Source: Wolinella sp052170135
GTDB lineage: Bacteria; Campylobacterota; Campylobacteria; Campylobacterales; Helicobacteraceae
Assembly: GCA_052170135.1 (NCBI GenBank)
Contig: JBQNBC010000004.1
Location: 62,001 to 126,000, forward strand
Reading direction: 5' to 3'
Length of the DNA stretch: 64,000 nucleotides
Shown: positions 1 to 7,709 of the stretch, one piece after another
How positions within the stretch are numbered: the first letter of the stretch is position 1
Layout of the letters: every line of letters begins with the position of its first letter
Notes under the pieces: model-generated
What the model was told of the DNA's origin: nothing
Seen by the model: the letters and a program-made list of their open reading frames with translations, nothing else
The model's database searches: none
Made by a program: the position numbers and the translations under genes

Positions 1-14
1 GCACAAAAGAGCTG

Positions 15-548
15 ATGGCAAAAGGCGTGGAGGTAATGAGTGATACAAGTAAAATGGCGAGAATCGGGCTAAAAGGCGAGTCGCTAAAGCTCGTGCTAGA
101 GACGCTAAAAGCGCAAAATGCGCGCACGATTCTCGAGCTTGGGACGTGTTGTGGATTTTCTAGTAGCTATATGAGCCACATCGCACCACAAGCGAAAATA
201 CACACAATCGAAGGTTCGCCAGAGATAGCAGACGTGGCAAAAGATACGCACGAGGCGTTGGGGTGTGCGAATATAGAGCGGCATGTTGGGCGATTTGTAG
301 ATGTGCTGCCTACACTCTTGGGCGAGGTTATGCCTATTGATTTTGCTTTTGTTGATGGGCATCACGACAGGGACGCGACTATCGAATACTTTAGGCAGAT
401 TCTTCCATTTATGGCAGAGCGTGGGATTATGGTTTTTGATGATATTTCGTGGAGTGAAGGCATGAAAGAGGCATGGAAAACCATCTTAGAATCAGGCGCA
501 TATCAGAATGCAGAGGAAGATGGCAAAGTAGGGATTTTATGGCTGTAA
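15..548 (+). CDS. class I SAM-dependent methyltransferase (5' end may lie outside window)
   Basis: A Rossmann-fold methyltransferase of the Methyltransf_24 / O-methyltransferase type. Motif I is ELGTCCGFSS (about residues 41-50), the acidic residue that holds the SAM ribose is in TIEGSPE (about 64-70), and FVDGHHDRD and VFDDISW follow at about 112-120 and 140-146. The frame is open to the left edge of the window (TKEL precedes the first ATG), so the true start may be upstream; ATG 15 and ATG 36 (GGAGG just before it) are the options seen. It sits immediately upstream of a phosphoramidate-type surface polysaccharide locus on the same strand, so a role in sugar or side-group methylation is plausible but is inference. 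The substrate cannot be read from the sequence. Confidence 0.75.
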   Translation: MAKGVEVMSDTSKMARIGLKGESLKLVLETLKAQNARTILELGTCCGFSSSYMSHIAPQAKIHTIEGSPEIADVAKDTHEALGCANIERHVGRFVDVLPTLLGEVMPIDFAFVDGHHDRDATIEYFRQILPFMAERGIMVFDDISWSEGMKEAWKTILESGAYQNAEEDGKVGILWL

Positions 549-909
549 TCTCCACGTACCACAGGAGATAATCTACAAAACTCCAGCGATATGGGTAATT
601 TGGTCATTTTGGGTGTAGCTTTTGCATTAGCAGAAGTGTGCGTGCGTATAGAGCCGATAAAGCGTGTAAGAATCGAAAGCAGAGATGTTTTTGGAATTTT
701 TAGCAGATAGCTATGATGAGGTTATTGGGCTTTTGATTGGGATCTCTTTGAGTTAAATTTCATTGGGCTTTTAGGGTAAAGCGAAGTGGTAGTTATGGCT
801 TTAGATTAAGCAGAATAGGATCTATGCGATTGGTCTAGTGCTTCACAGGTTAATAGAGGGCGTTTTTGAATCTTTTAGTCGTATTTGTGCGCGCAAAACA
901 AGAGGGGAT
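549..909. other. intergenic stretch, no supported gene
   Basis: About 360 bases separate the methyltransferase stop from the preferred start of the kinase-like gene. The stretch has stop codons in all frames. A 39-codon ORF at 591-710 has no good ribosome binding site and no recognisable domain. An in-frame GTG at 838 would extend the downstream gene, but the added residues do not belong to the APS kinase fold. The region may be a gene remnant or promoter DNA; nothing decisive is visible. Confidence 0.4.
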
Positions 910-1452
910 ATGGCAATAGAATCTGGAGTTGTAGTTTGGATTATGGGGCTTGCTGGAAGTGGGAAAAGTACGCTAGCAAGGGCGGTATACGAGGAGCTAA
1001 AGCCAAAAATGGGCTCACTTGTGTATCTTGATGGCGATGAGATGCGTGACATATTTGAGAGTTATGAATACGATAAAGAATCGCGCATAAAGATTGCAAA
1101 TCGTCGCGCTTTGTTATGCTCGCTTCTGGCATCTCAAGGGGTAAGCGTGATAACTTCGGCTATTTCGATGTTTAATGAGAGTTATGAGTTCAATAGAGCG
1201 CATATTTCAAAACTAATCGAAATCTATGTGAAATGCGACATAAAGGAGCTATATCGACGCGACCAAAAGAATCTATATACAAAAGCATCTCGAGGCGAGA
1301 TTTTTGATGTTGTTGGTATTGATATAGCTTTTGATGAGCCGCGTGCTGATTTGGTTATAGAAAATAGTCTATTTGGCGATATAGGGCAAAAGCGCGACAA
1401 GATTATTGATGAAATTTTAAAAAGGAGCTTTGATGAAACAAGGGGATTTTAG
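910..1452 (+). CDS. APS-kinase-like CDP-amidate kinase homologue (Cj1415-like)
   Basis: A P-loop kinase of the CysC (adenylylsulfate kinase) family, 180 residues. Walker A is GLAGSGKST (13-21), the DGD nucleotide-binding triad is at 41-43, and the LYTKASRGEIFDVVGID stretch (about 122-138) is typical of CysC. The start at ATG 910 is preferred over GTG 838 because an AGAGGGG ribosome binding site precedes it and the fold begins there. There are no sulfate-assimilation genes beside it. Instead it lies with homologues of the C. jejuni MeOPN genes, where the CysC-like Cj1415 phosphorylates the 3' hydroxyl of cytidine diphosphoramidate. That specific activity is inferred from context; an ordinary APS kinase is the alternative. 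It overlaps the next gene by 20 bases. Confidence 0.8.
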   Translation: MAIESGVVVWIMGLAGSGKSTLARAVYEELKPKMGSLVYLDGDEMRDIFESYEYDKESRIKIANRRALLCSLLASQGVSVITSAISMFNESYEFNRAHISKLIEIYVKCDIKELYRRDQKNLYTKASRGEIFDVVGIDIAFDEPRADLVIENSLFGDIGQKRDKIIDEILKRSFDETRGF

Positions 1453-2200
1453 CGAGCTTGCCAAGCATTATCACCACAGACCAGCGTATAGCGAGATTCT
1501 TTTAGAGAATCTATTGAGGATTGTAAATTTCCAAGGGTATTCGCGTGAGGAGCTACGTGTAGCAGAGGTGGGGGCTGGCACTGGCAAGATGACAATGATG
1601 TTAGCAAATATGGGACTAAAAATCGACGCTGTTGAACCAAATGAAAATATGATGAATGAAGGCATGAGTGCACTAAAAGAGGTGCAAAATGTAAAATGGT
1701 TTCGGGGGGGGGGTGAGGATATACCTCTAAATGCCAAAACTTATGACTGGGCTATCATGGCTAGTAGCTTTCACTGGACTGATCCTGCACGCTCACTTCC
1801 TGAGTTTGCGAGAATCTTAAAAGATGGCGGCTATTTTAGTGCGATCTGGAATCCGCGACACATTGTCCAAGGGACGATATTTTATGAGATTGAAGAGGAG
1901 ATTAAGCGTATGATCCCGTCTCTTAATCGTGTCTCAAGTGGTGTGCAAAATACAAAAAATTGGACGGAAGTTTTAGAATCTACGGGCGATTTTTGCGACT
2001 GCTTCTTTATGGAGATTCCTCATTTTGAGGAGATGAGCAAGGAAAGGTATATGGGTGTTTGGCGATCTGTGAATGATATTAGGGCGCAAGCTGGCGAGAG
2101 ATGGAGTGATATAGAAAAGATGATCGAAGAGAAAATTTCATCTTTTGAGACAATCCGCGTGCCTTATAGGATTCGTGCATGGAGTGCTAGGAAGATTTAA
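1433..2200 (+). CDS. SAM-dependent methyltransferase with internal G10 tract (Cj1419/Cj1420-like)
   Basis: A class I methyltransferase of 255 residues. Motif I is AEVGAGTGKM (about 44-53), EPNENM (68-73) marks the SAM-binding beta 2 region, and SSFHWTDP (about 111-118) is the typical motif of Methyltransf_11-type enzymes. ATG 1433 is the start, with AAAGGAG five bases upstream, inside the end of the kinase-like gene. A run of ten G at 1704-1713 encodes RGGGE in the intact frame, so the gene is on as read here; loss or gain of one G would truncate the protein after about 90 codons. Its neighbours are homologues of the MeOPN pathway, in which two methyltransferases are needed to O-methylate the phosphoramidate. 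Which C. jejuni methyltransferase it corresponds to was not decided. Confidence 0.85.
   Translation: MKQGDFSELAKHYHHRPAYSEILLENLLRIVNFQGYSREELRVAEVGAGTGKMTMMLANMGLKIDAVEPNENMMNEGMSALKEVQNVKWFRGGGEDIPLNAKTYDWAIMASSFHWTDPARSLPEFARILKDGGYFSAIWNPRHIVQGTIFYEIEEEIKRMIPSLNRVSSGVQNTKNWTEVLESTGDFCDCFFMEIPHFEEMSKERYMGVWRSVNDIRAQAGERWSDIEKMIEEKISSFETIRVPYRIRAWSARKI
1704..1713 (+). repeat. homopolymer tract G10 (contingency locus)
   Basis: Ten consecutive G inside the first methyltransferase gene. Tracts of this length in Campylobacter and Helicobacter change length by slipped-strand mispairing. Here the tract is in the in-frame state. Confidence 0.9.
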
Positions 2201-2226
2201 TTATAAATGTAAGGAGGTTTTAATGA

Positions 2227-3042
2227 TTGGTAATAATGTGTGCGGGGGGGGGCGAGCTTATCAGCAACCTAAATCAGAAAATAGTAGAGCAAGTTTGGGA
2301 TTACACAAAACATGCTAAATATTATGGATATCGCCCTAACTATGCACCCAGAGCGATTGATTTATTGTGCAGAGATGCAGTTGGAAGTCTGCAAGGCGGT
2401 GTAGTTGCCGATATTGGTGCAGGAAGTGGAAATCTCTCTATCATGCTTCTTGAGCGAGGCTTTGATGTAATTGCTATTGAGCCTAACGATGCTATGAGAG
2501 AGATTGGAGTTGAGCGAACCATGGGTAAAAATATAGAGTGGAGGCGCGCCCTTGGAGTAGAGACAGGGCTAGAGGCGCAAAGCGTCGACTGGGTTTGCTT
2601 TGGCAGTAGCTTTAATGTCATGGATAGGGAGCTTGCTTTAAAAGAATCGCATAGGATTTTAAAGCAAAATGGAAGTTTTTCTTGTATGTGGAATCATCGT
2701 AATTTAAAAGACCCTATTCAAAGTCGTGCAGAAGAGATTATCATGAGTTTTATTCCTCGCTATGAACGTGGTATCCGGCGCGAGGATCAGCGAGAAATCT
2801 TGGAAAAGAATAGGGAGCTTTTTGATGAAATTTTATATCTTGAGTTGGACTTTTACTTTCATCAAACTATTGAGAATTATATAAATGCTTGGAAAAGTGT
2901 AAAAAATCCATATTGGGATTTAGAAACAAAAGAGGGTGAGGAGTTGTTTGACGCGATTGTGTATAAAATGCGTGATGAGCTTCCAAGCGAATTTGCTATT
3001 CAGTACACTACACGCGCGTGGAGTGCTAAGAAAGTAAAATAG
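2227..3042 (+). CDS. SAM-dependent methyltransferase, phase-variable 5' end (Cj1419/Cj1420-like)
   Basis: A second class I methyltransferase, paralogous to the one before it: ADIGAGSGNLS is motif I, AIEPNDAM follows, and both proteins end in a similar RAWSAKK/RAWSARK sequence. The best ribosome binding site (AAGGAGG at 2211-2217) points to ATG 2223. From that ATG the G9 tract at 2244-2252 leads into the wrong frame and a stop after about 31 codons. The long frame can be entered only from TTG 2227 or ATG 2236, both poorly placed. A G8 tract would join ATG 2223 to the methyltransferase. So the gene is probably off or weakly expressed in this sequence and switches by slippage. Likely role: O-methylation of a phosphoramidate group, inferred from its neighbours. 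Confidence 0.8.
   Translation: MVIMCAGGGELISNLNQKIVEQVWDYTKHAKYYGYRPNYAPRAIDLLCRDAVGSLQGGVVADIGAGSGNLSIMLLERGFDVIAIEPNDAMREIGVERTMGKNIEWRRALGVETGLEAQSVDWVCFGSSFNVMDRELALKESHRILKQNGSFSCMWNHRNLKDPIQSRAEEIIMSFIPRYERGIRREDQREILEKNRELFDEILYLELDFYFHQTIENYINAWKSVKNPYWDLETKEGEELFDAIVYKMRDELPSEFAIQYTTRAWSAKKVK
2244..2252 (+). repeat. homopolymer tract G9 (contingency locus)
   Basis: Nine G beginning 21 bases after the predicted ATG at 2223. In the G9 state that start is out of frame with the downstream methyltransferase; G8 would restore it. Confidence 0.9.
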
Positions 3043-3050
3043 GAGGAGTA

Positions 3051-5444
3051 GTGCAGGGCATTATCTTTAAGAACAAGGCAGGGAATCTAAAGGCGATAGA
3101 TGGTGTGCTAAAGTGCGCAAAGACTTTGCCATGTCTGATTTTTAATGCTAGCGATGCTAAGCGTGATGCTATGGGAATCGCGCGCGAGGTATTGGAGCAC
3201 TCCTTTGGGCGTGTCGTTGTGAGGAGCTCTGCAAGCAGCGAAGATAGCGAGTTGCAATCAAATGCTGGTGCGTATTTGAGCATTCTTGATGTCGATTCTT
3301 GTGATACTGCTAAGCTTTGCGGAGCGATTCTTGATGTGGCGCAAAGTATGGCCAGGGATGAAGGCGCATCATCTTCTTTTGAAGATGAGCTTTTTATTCA
3401 GCCAATGCTTTGTGGAATCACGCTTAGTGGCGTAGCAATGAGTGTCGATAAAGAGGAGTGTGCGCCATATTTTGTGATCAACTTCGAAGAGAGTGGCACA
3501 AGTGATGGAATCACAAGTGGGCGCAGTCAACACTCAAAGACCTTCTATCACTTTAGAGGCTCGCCAAATCCAAGTGATAAGAGGCTTTCAGCCGTGCTTG
3601 ATGCTATGCGCGAGCTGGAAGAGATTTTTGATTGTAAGGCACTAGATGTTGAGTTTGCCTTTGCTAGAGATGGCGAAGATTTTCTTGAGAAGCTCTATAT
3701 TCTACAAGTTAGACCACTAGCTAGAAATATTGTAGCTGGTAGAGATGTGGACGCCATCACACGAGAATCAAGTGAAGCATTGGAGAAGATTCGTATAAAG
3801 CTAGAGAAGCTAAATAGAGCGCATCCAAGCCTGTTGGGCGCGCGGACTATTTTTGGCGTGATGCCCGATTGGAATCCAGCCGAGATAATAGGAATTAAGC
3901 CAAAATATCTTGCATTGTCTCTGTATAAAGAGCTTGTGACTGATAGTGTATGGGCTAGTCAACGTAGCGATTATGGCTATCGCGATTTGAGCGCGCATCC
4001 ATTGCTTGTCAATTTTGTAGGATTCCCATATATTGACACGCGAGTATCATTTAACTCTTTTATCCCAAAGAATCTAAATAGCAAAATAGCCTCAAAACTT
4101 GTGAACTACTACCTGGATAAGCTAGCAAAAAGCCCTGAAAATCACGATAAAGTAGAATTTGAAATCATACTGTCTTGCTATCACTTTGGTTTGCCAAATA
4201 GGCTAAAACTACTCGAGGCAGAGGGCTTTAGTAAAGAGGAGTTAAAGCGGCTAGAGTTTGCGCTTTTAGAGCTTACAAATGAGATGATATCCCCAGAGCA
4301 TGGGCTTTATAAAAAAGATCTTTTGAAAATAGCGCAACTTGAGGAGCGTTTTTTATCTATTGAGGAGAGCGGGCTTGGTGATGTAGATAAGATATATTGG
4401 GGTGTTGAGTATTGCAAGCGATATGGGACATTGCCATTTGCTGGCGCGGCGCGTGCGGCATTTGTCGCGGTGCAGATGTTAGATTCTTTGGTGAAAATTG
4501 GGATTTTAAGTGAGTGTGAGAGGGAGGCATTTTTAAACTCTCTTAACACCGTTTCAAAGAAGCTGAGTAATGCTATTTATGAGCTATCACTTGGTGAGAT
4601 TACGCGTGATGAATTTTTACGTGAGTTTGGGCATTTGCGTGCCGGGACGTATTCGATTCTCTCGCCATCTTACAAGGAGGCGTTTGATAGTTATTTTGGA
4701 GATTTGCACGCTTCTACGCCACCGCTTGTGTATGAGTTTGTCTTAAGTCATGAAAAGGAGCAAGAGCTTGAGGCGTTATTGCTAGAGCATGGGCTAAGAA
4801 TTAATGCGCGCGAGCTTTTTACGTTTATCAAAGAGGCTATCGAGGGGCGAGAATCTGTGAAATTTGCCTTTACACGGGTGCTTAGCAGAATCCTTGAGAT
4901 GATAGAGAGTTTTGGGCGACGGCTTGAGCTGTCAAAAGATGATTTGGCGCACCTTGATATCAAGGTGCTGCTATCACTCTATTCAAATTTAGAATCAGCC
5001 ACGTTAAAAGAGCGACTACAGCGTGATATCGCGCATCATAAATGTGAGTTTAATGCATCTTTGTCGCTAAAGCTACCGCCGCTTATTTTGAGCGAAGATG
5101 ACATATTTTCATACATGCTACCGTTGATTCATCCAAATTTTATTGGATCAAAGAGTGTAAGAGGCGAGGTTGTAGATGAGGCTAGTGATGGACTTTTAGG
5201 CGATTTAAGCGGGAAGATAGTATGTGTCAAATCCGCTGATCCTGGCTATGATTTTCTCTTTACTAAGGGGATTGCAGGGTTGATTACTTGCTATGGCGGC
5301 GTTAATTCTCACATGGCAATTCGTTGTGCGGAGGCTGGATTGTGCGCCGTGATTGGTGCTGGTGAGGAGTATTTTGAGAAGTGGCGACGTGGACGTTTCA
5401 TCGAGCTTGATTGTGCTGGCAAGAGAATCGAGGTAATTGGTTGA
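3051..5444 (+). CDS. PEP-synthase-like glutamine kinase homologue (Cj1418-like)
   Basis: A 797-residue protein with the plan of PEP synthase/pyruvate phosphate dikinase relatives: an N-terminal ATP-grasp domain (about 1-235, with VVRSSASSED at about 55-64 and LQVRPLA near 220), a long central part, and a C-terminal swivelling phosphohistidine domain with GGVNSHMAIR; the likely phosphocarrier is His754. There is no PEP/pyruvate-binding TIM barrel. This matches C. jejuni Cj1418, an L-glutamine kinase that forms the amide-phosphate (P-N) bond as the first step of MeOPN synthesis. The GTG start at 3051 has AGGAGG just upstream. It overlaps the next gene by four bases, so the two are translationally coupled. 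Substrate assignment is by homology and context. Confidence 0.8.
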   Translation: MQGIIFKNKAGNLKAIDGVLKCAKTLPCLIFNASDAKRDAMGIAREVLEHSFGRVVVRSSASSEDSELQSNAGAYLSILDVDSCDTAKLCGAILDVAQSMARDEGASSSFEDELFIQPMLCGITLSGVAMSVDKEECAPYFVINFEESGTSDGITSGRSQHSKTFYHFRGSPNPSDKRLSAVLDAMRELEEIFDCKALDVEFAFARDGEDFLEKLYILQVRPLARNIVAGRDVDAITRESSEALEKIRIKLEKLNRAHPSLLGARTIFGVMPDWNPAEIIGIKPKYLALSLYKELVTDSVWASQRSDYGYRDLSAHPLLVNFVGFPYIDTRVSFNSFIPKNLNSKIASKLVNYYLDKLAKSPENHDKVEFEIILSCYHFGLPNRLKLLEAEGFSKEELKRLEFALLELTNEMISPEHGLYKKDLLKIAQLEERFLSIEESGLGDVDKIYWGVEYCKRYGTLPFAGAARAAFVAVQMLDSLVKIGILSECEREAFLNSLNTVSKKLSNAIYELSLGEITRDEFLREFGHLRAGTYSILSPSYKEAFDSYFGDLHASTPPLVYEFVLSHEKEQELEALLLEHGLRINARELFTFIKEAIEGRESVKFAFTRVLSRILEMIESFGRRLELSKDDLAHLDIKVLLSLYSNLESATLKERLQRDIAHHKCEFNASLSLKLPPLILSEDDIFSYMLPLIHPNFIGSKSVRGEVVDEASDGLLGDLSGKIVCVKSADPGYDFLFTKGIAGLITCYGGVNSHMAIRCAEAGLCAVIGAGEEYFEKWRRGRFIELDCAGKRIEVIG

Positions 5445-6049
5445 AAAAAGTTGCCATTACACAAAGACTAATATCTGCGCAAGAATACATTGAGAATCGA
5501 GAGGCGCTTGATGTGCGCTGGGGCGAGCTTTTATTTGGGCTTGGAGTTATGCCTTTGTCTCTTAGCTATGCGATTCCTTTTAGTGATTATGCGGAAGAGT
5601 TTGCTATTTCTGGTGTAATTTTAAGTGGTGGCAACGATCTAAATAGCGTGATTTCTAGTGCGATAAATAAGAAGCGAGACTCTTATGAGCGCGATATTTT
5701 GCATTATGCTTTGGCACACAGAGTGCCACTTCTTGGTGTGTGTCGTGGGGCGCAGTTTATCGCGAGTGAACTAGGTGGCGAGATAAGGGCGTGTGAGAAT
5801 CACGTAGGAAGACATGAGATTTTATGGTGCGAGGGCGAAGTTTTGCCTATTGATAGCTCATTTCACAACTTTGGAATCGTTAGTCTTGGGGATAGATTCT
5901 CTCCGCTTGCGCACTCAAAAGATGGACTAGTAGAGGCATTTTCTCATGAAGAATCGCCAATTTTTGGCATGATGTGGCATCCTGAGCGTGAGGCTATGCA
6001 GAGTAAGGCGAGCACTAGGATCTTAAATCTTTTTTGCGGGAGCTTGTGA
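5441..6049 (+). CDS. class I glutamine amidotransferase-like hydrolase (Cj1417-like)
   Basis: A 202-residue peptidase C26/GATase1 domain. The nucleophile is Cys101 in LGVCRGAQF, and the catalytic His180 and Glu182 lie in MWHPERE. SGGNDLNSV at about 62-70 fits the family's oxyanion region. The TTG at 5441 overlaps the stop of the kinase gene (TTGA), and homology starts there (MKKVAITQR); an earlier TTG at 5411 would add ten unrelated residues. In the MeOPN pathway Cj1417 removes glutamate from gamma-glutamyl-CDP-amidate to give CDP-amidate. The genes on both sides are homologues of the steps before it, which supports the same role here. A gamma-glutamyl-GABA hydrolase (PuuD-type) activity is the generic alternative. 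Confidence 0.8.
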   Translation: MKKVAITQRLISAQEYIENREALDVRWGELLFGLGVMPLSLSYAIPFSDYAEEFAISGVILSGGNDLNSVISSAINKKRDSYERDILHYALAHRVPLLGVCRGAQFIASELGGEIRACENHVGRHEILWCEGEVLPIDSSFHNFGIVSLGDRFSPLAHSKDGLVEAFSHEESPIFGMMWHPEREAMQSKASTRILNLFCGSL

Positions 6050-6050
6050 G

Positions 6051-6806
6051 ATGAAAGCTGTGATTTTGGCGGCTGGACGCGGGAGCAGGCTAGCTCCATT
6101 GACAGATGAAGTGCCAAAGTGTCTTGTAAAATATCGTGGCAAGGAGATTCTTGCTTATGAGCTTGAGGCTATGCGCGAATGTGGAATACACGATATTGGA
6201 ATTGTTGGTGGATATAGATTTGATGTGCTTAAGGCGTTTGTAAATGAAAGATATGGACGTGATTTTAACTTTTCATTTTTTTACAACGAGAATCACGCCT
6301 CGACAAATATGGTACATACTCTATTTTGTGCAAGCGATTTTTTAGATGATGAGATTCTTATCTCTTATTCAGACATCATCTACTCATCGCGCATACTTTG
6401 GTCGCTATTGCAAGCAAGCTCAGATATGGCTGTGGTCGTGGATAGTGAGTGGCGAGAGCTTTGGGAGAGACGCTTTGATGATCCTTTGAGTGATGCAGAG
6501 ACGCTAAAAGTGCGAGATGGGCGCATAAAAGAGCTTGGTAAACGCGCTAGTAGATTTGATGAGATCCAAGGGCAGTATATTGGCTTGGTGAAGGTTTCTA
6601 ATGGGTTTATTGAGACATTTAAAAGGCATTACGATTCTCTTGACAGGGGGACGATTTATGATGGTAAAGGCTTTGAAAATATCTATATGACAAGCTTTAT
6701 TCAAAGCATTATTGATCGCTTTGATAATGTAGCACCAGTTTGGATTCGCGGTGGCTGGGGTGAGATTGATTCTCCTAGCGATCTTGAAGTTGAGATTGGA
6801 TTGTGA
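6051..6806 (+). CDS. nucleotidyltransferase, probable CTP:phosphoglutamine cytidylyltransferase (Cj1416-like)
   Basis: A sugar-nucleotidyltransferase fold of 251 residues with the glycine-rich signature LAAGRGSRLAPLTDEVPK (about 6-23), in which Arg and Lys contact the nucleotide triphosphate. SYSDIIYS near 104-111 holds the metal-binding aspartate. ATG 6051 lies one base after the stop of the amidotransferase gene, so it belongs to the same operon. Its C. jejuni counterpart, Cj1416, couples CTP to L-glutamine phosphate. Many relatives act on phosphocholine or sugar phosphates, so the substrate is inferred from the glutamine-kinase and amidotransferase homologues beside it. Confidence 0.8.
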   Translation: MKAVILAAGRGSRLAPLTDEVPKCLVKYRGKEILAYELEAMRECGIHDIGIVGGYRFDVLKAFVNERYGRDFNFSFFYNENHASTNMVHTLFCASDFLDDEILISYSDIIYSSRILWSLLQASSDMAVVVDSEWRELWERRFDDPLSDAETLKVRDGRIKELGKRASRFDEIQGQYIGLVKVSNGFIETFKRHYDSLDRGTIYDGKGFENIYMTSFIQSIIDRFDNVAPVWIRGGWGEIDSPSDLEVEIGL

Positions 6807-6850
6807 TTTTGATCACTCGCTAAGAATCGCATATAAAGACTAGGGCGAGG

Positions 6851-7666
6851 ATGATCTTGTATGGAGAAATTAGCATGAAAGAAGCGCAGCTCATAGACCT
6901 TTTGGAATATGCAGAGAGGGCTGCAATGGGTGCTGGTGCTGTGATTTTGAAGCATTATAGTGATGTGGATTTTTGCCTAAAGGATGATCTATCGCCACTT
7001 ACGCGCGCAGATATGCAATCACACAAATTTATCTCCAAAACACTATCTCCGCTTGGCTTTGCGATAAACTCAGAAGAATCGCAACTTGAGTTTGATGCGC
7101 GCAAGGATTTAGACTATTTTTGGCTTATTGATCCACTTGATGGTACTAAAGATTTTTTGTGTCGCAATGGGCAATTTGTCGTATCAATTGCACTTATACA
7201 TCGCCAAAGGCCGATTCTTGGCGTGTTGTATGCGCCGGCTTTTGGTGTGCTGTATAGCGCATATTTGGGCGGTGGAGCATTTAAAAATCATAAAAAAATT
7301 CAACATAAAGAGATACGTGATAGTGTGGATTCCCCGTGGATTGCTCTTGCTAGCGTGCATCATTCAAATTCTAAAGTAGAAGAGTTTGCTAAGCGACATG
7401 GATTTTCTATCGATTCTGTTGGCTCTGCTCTTAAGTTTGGAATACTGAGTGAGAATCGAGCCCAAATATATCCACGATTTGAAGGTTCCAGCACGTGGGA
7501 TATCGCCGCTGGGGATATTATTCTGCAAGAGAGTGGCGGGATTGTTATTAGTATTGGAAGTGGGTGCGTGCCACAATACAACAAAGAGTCTCATAGGAAT
7601 GACCACTTCATCGCATTTTCTAAGTTGCTTAAAGCACAAAGCCAAACGTTTTTGCATGGGCATTAA
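6851..7666 (+). CDS. cysQ: CysQ/IMPase-family 3'-nucleotide phosphatase
   Basis: A member of the Mg-dependent, Li-sensitive phosphatase family (inositol monophosphatase, CysQ). The metal ligands are visible as SEES (about 74-77), the signature DPLDGTKDF (94-102) and TWDIAAGD (about 217-224). ATG 6851 and ATG 6875 are both possible starts; a GGAG nine bases before 6875 makes the shorter form credible. CysQ enzymes normally hydrolyse 3'-phosphoadenosine 5'-phosphate. Here it closes a phosphoramidate locus whose kinase should place a 3' phosphate on a cytidine nucleotide, so its natural substrate may be cytidine 3',5'-bisphosphate (inference). It lies 44 bases after the cytidylyltransferase. Confidence 0.8.
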   Translation: MILYGEISMKEAQLIDLLEYAERAAMGAGAVILKHYSDVDFCLKDDLSPLTRADMQSHKFISKTLSPLGFAINSEESQLEFDARKDLDYFWLIDPLDGTKDFLCRNGQFVVSIALIHRQRPILGVLYAPAFGVLYSAYLGGGAFKNHKKIQHKEIRDSVDSPWIALASVHHSNSKVEEFAKRHGFSIDSVGSALKFGILSENRAQIYPRFEGSSTWDIAAGDIILQESGGIVISIGSGCVPQYNKESHRNDHFIAFSKLLKAQSQTFLHGH

Positions 7667-7709
7667 GCCCATAAGGTTATAATTTTGTAAAAAATATTCA
7701 AGGATGCTG

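Noticed and set aside
591..710. 39-codon ORF after the first methyltransferase
   Set aside because: No ribosome binding site, no domain and no coding context.
838..909. GTG-initiated extension of the APS-kinase-like gene
   Set aside because: It adds 24 residues unlike the CysC family; ATG 910 has a better ribosome binding site.
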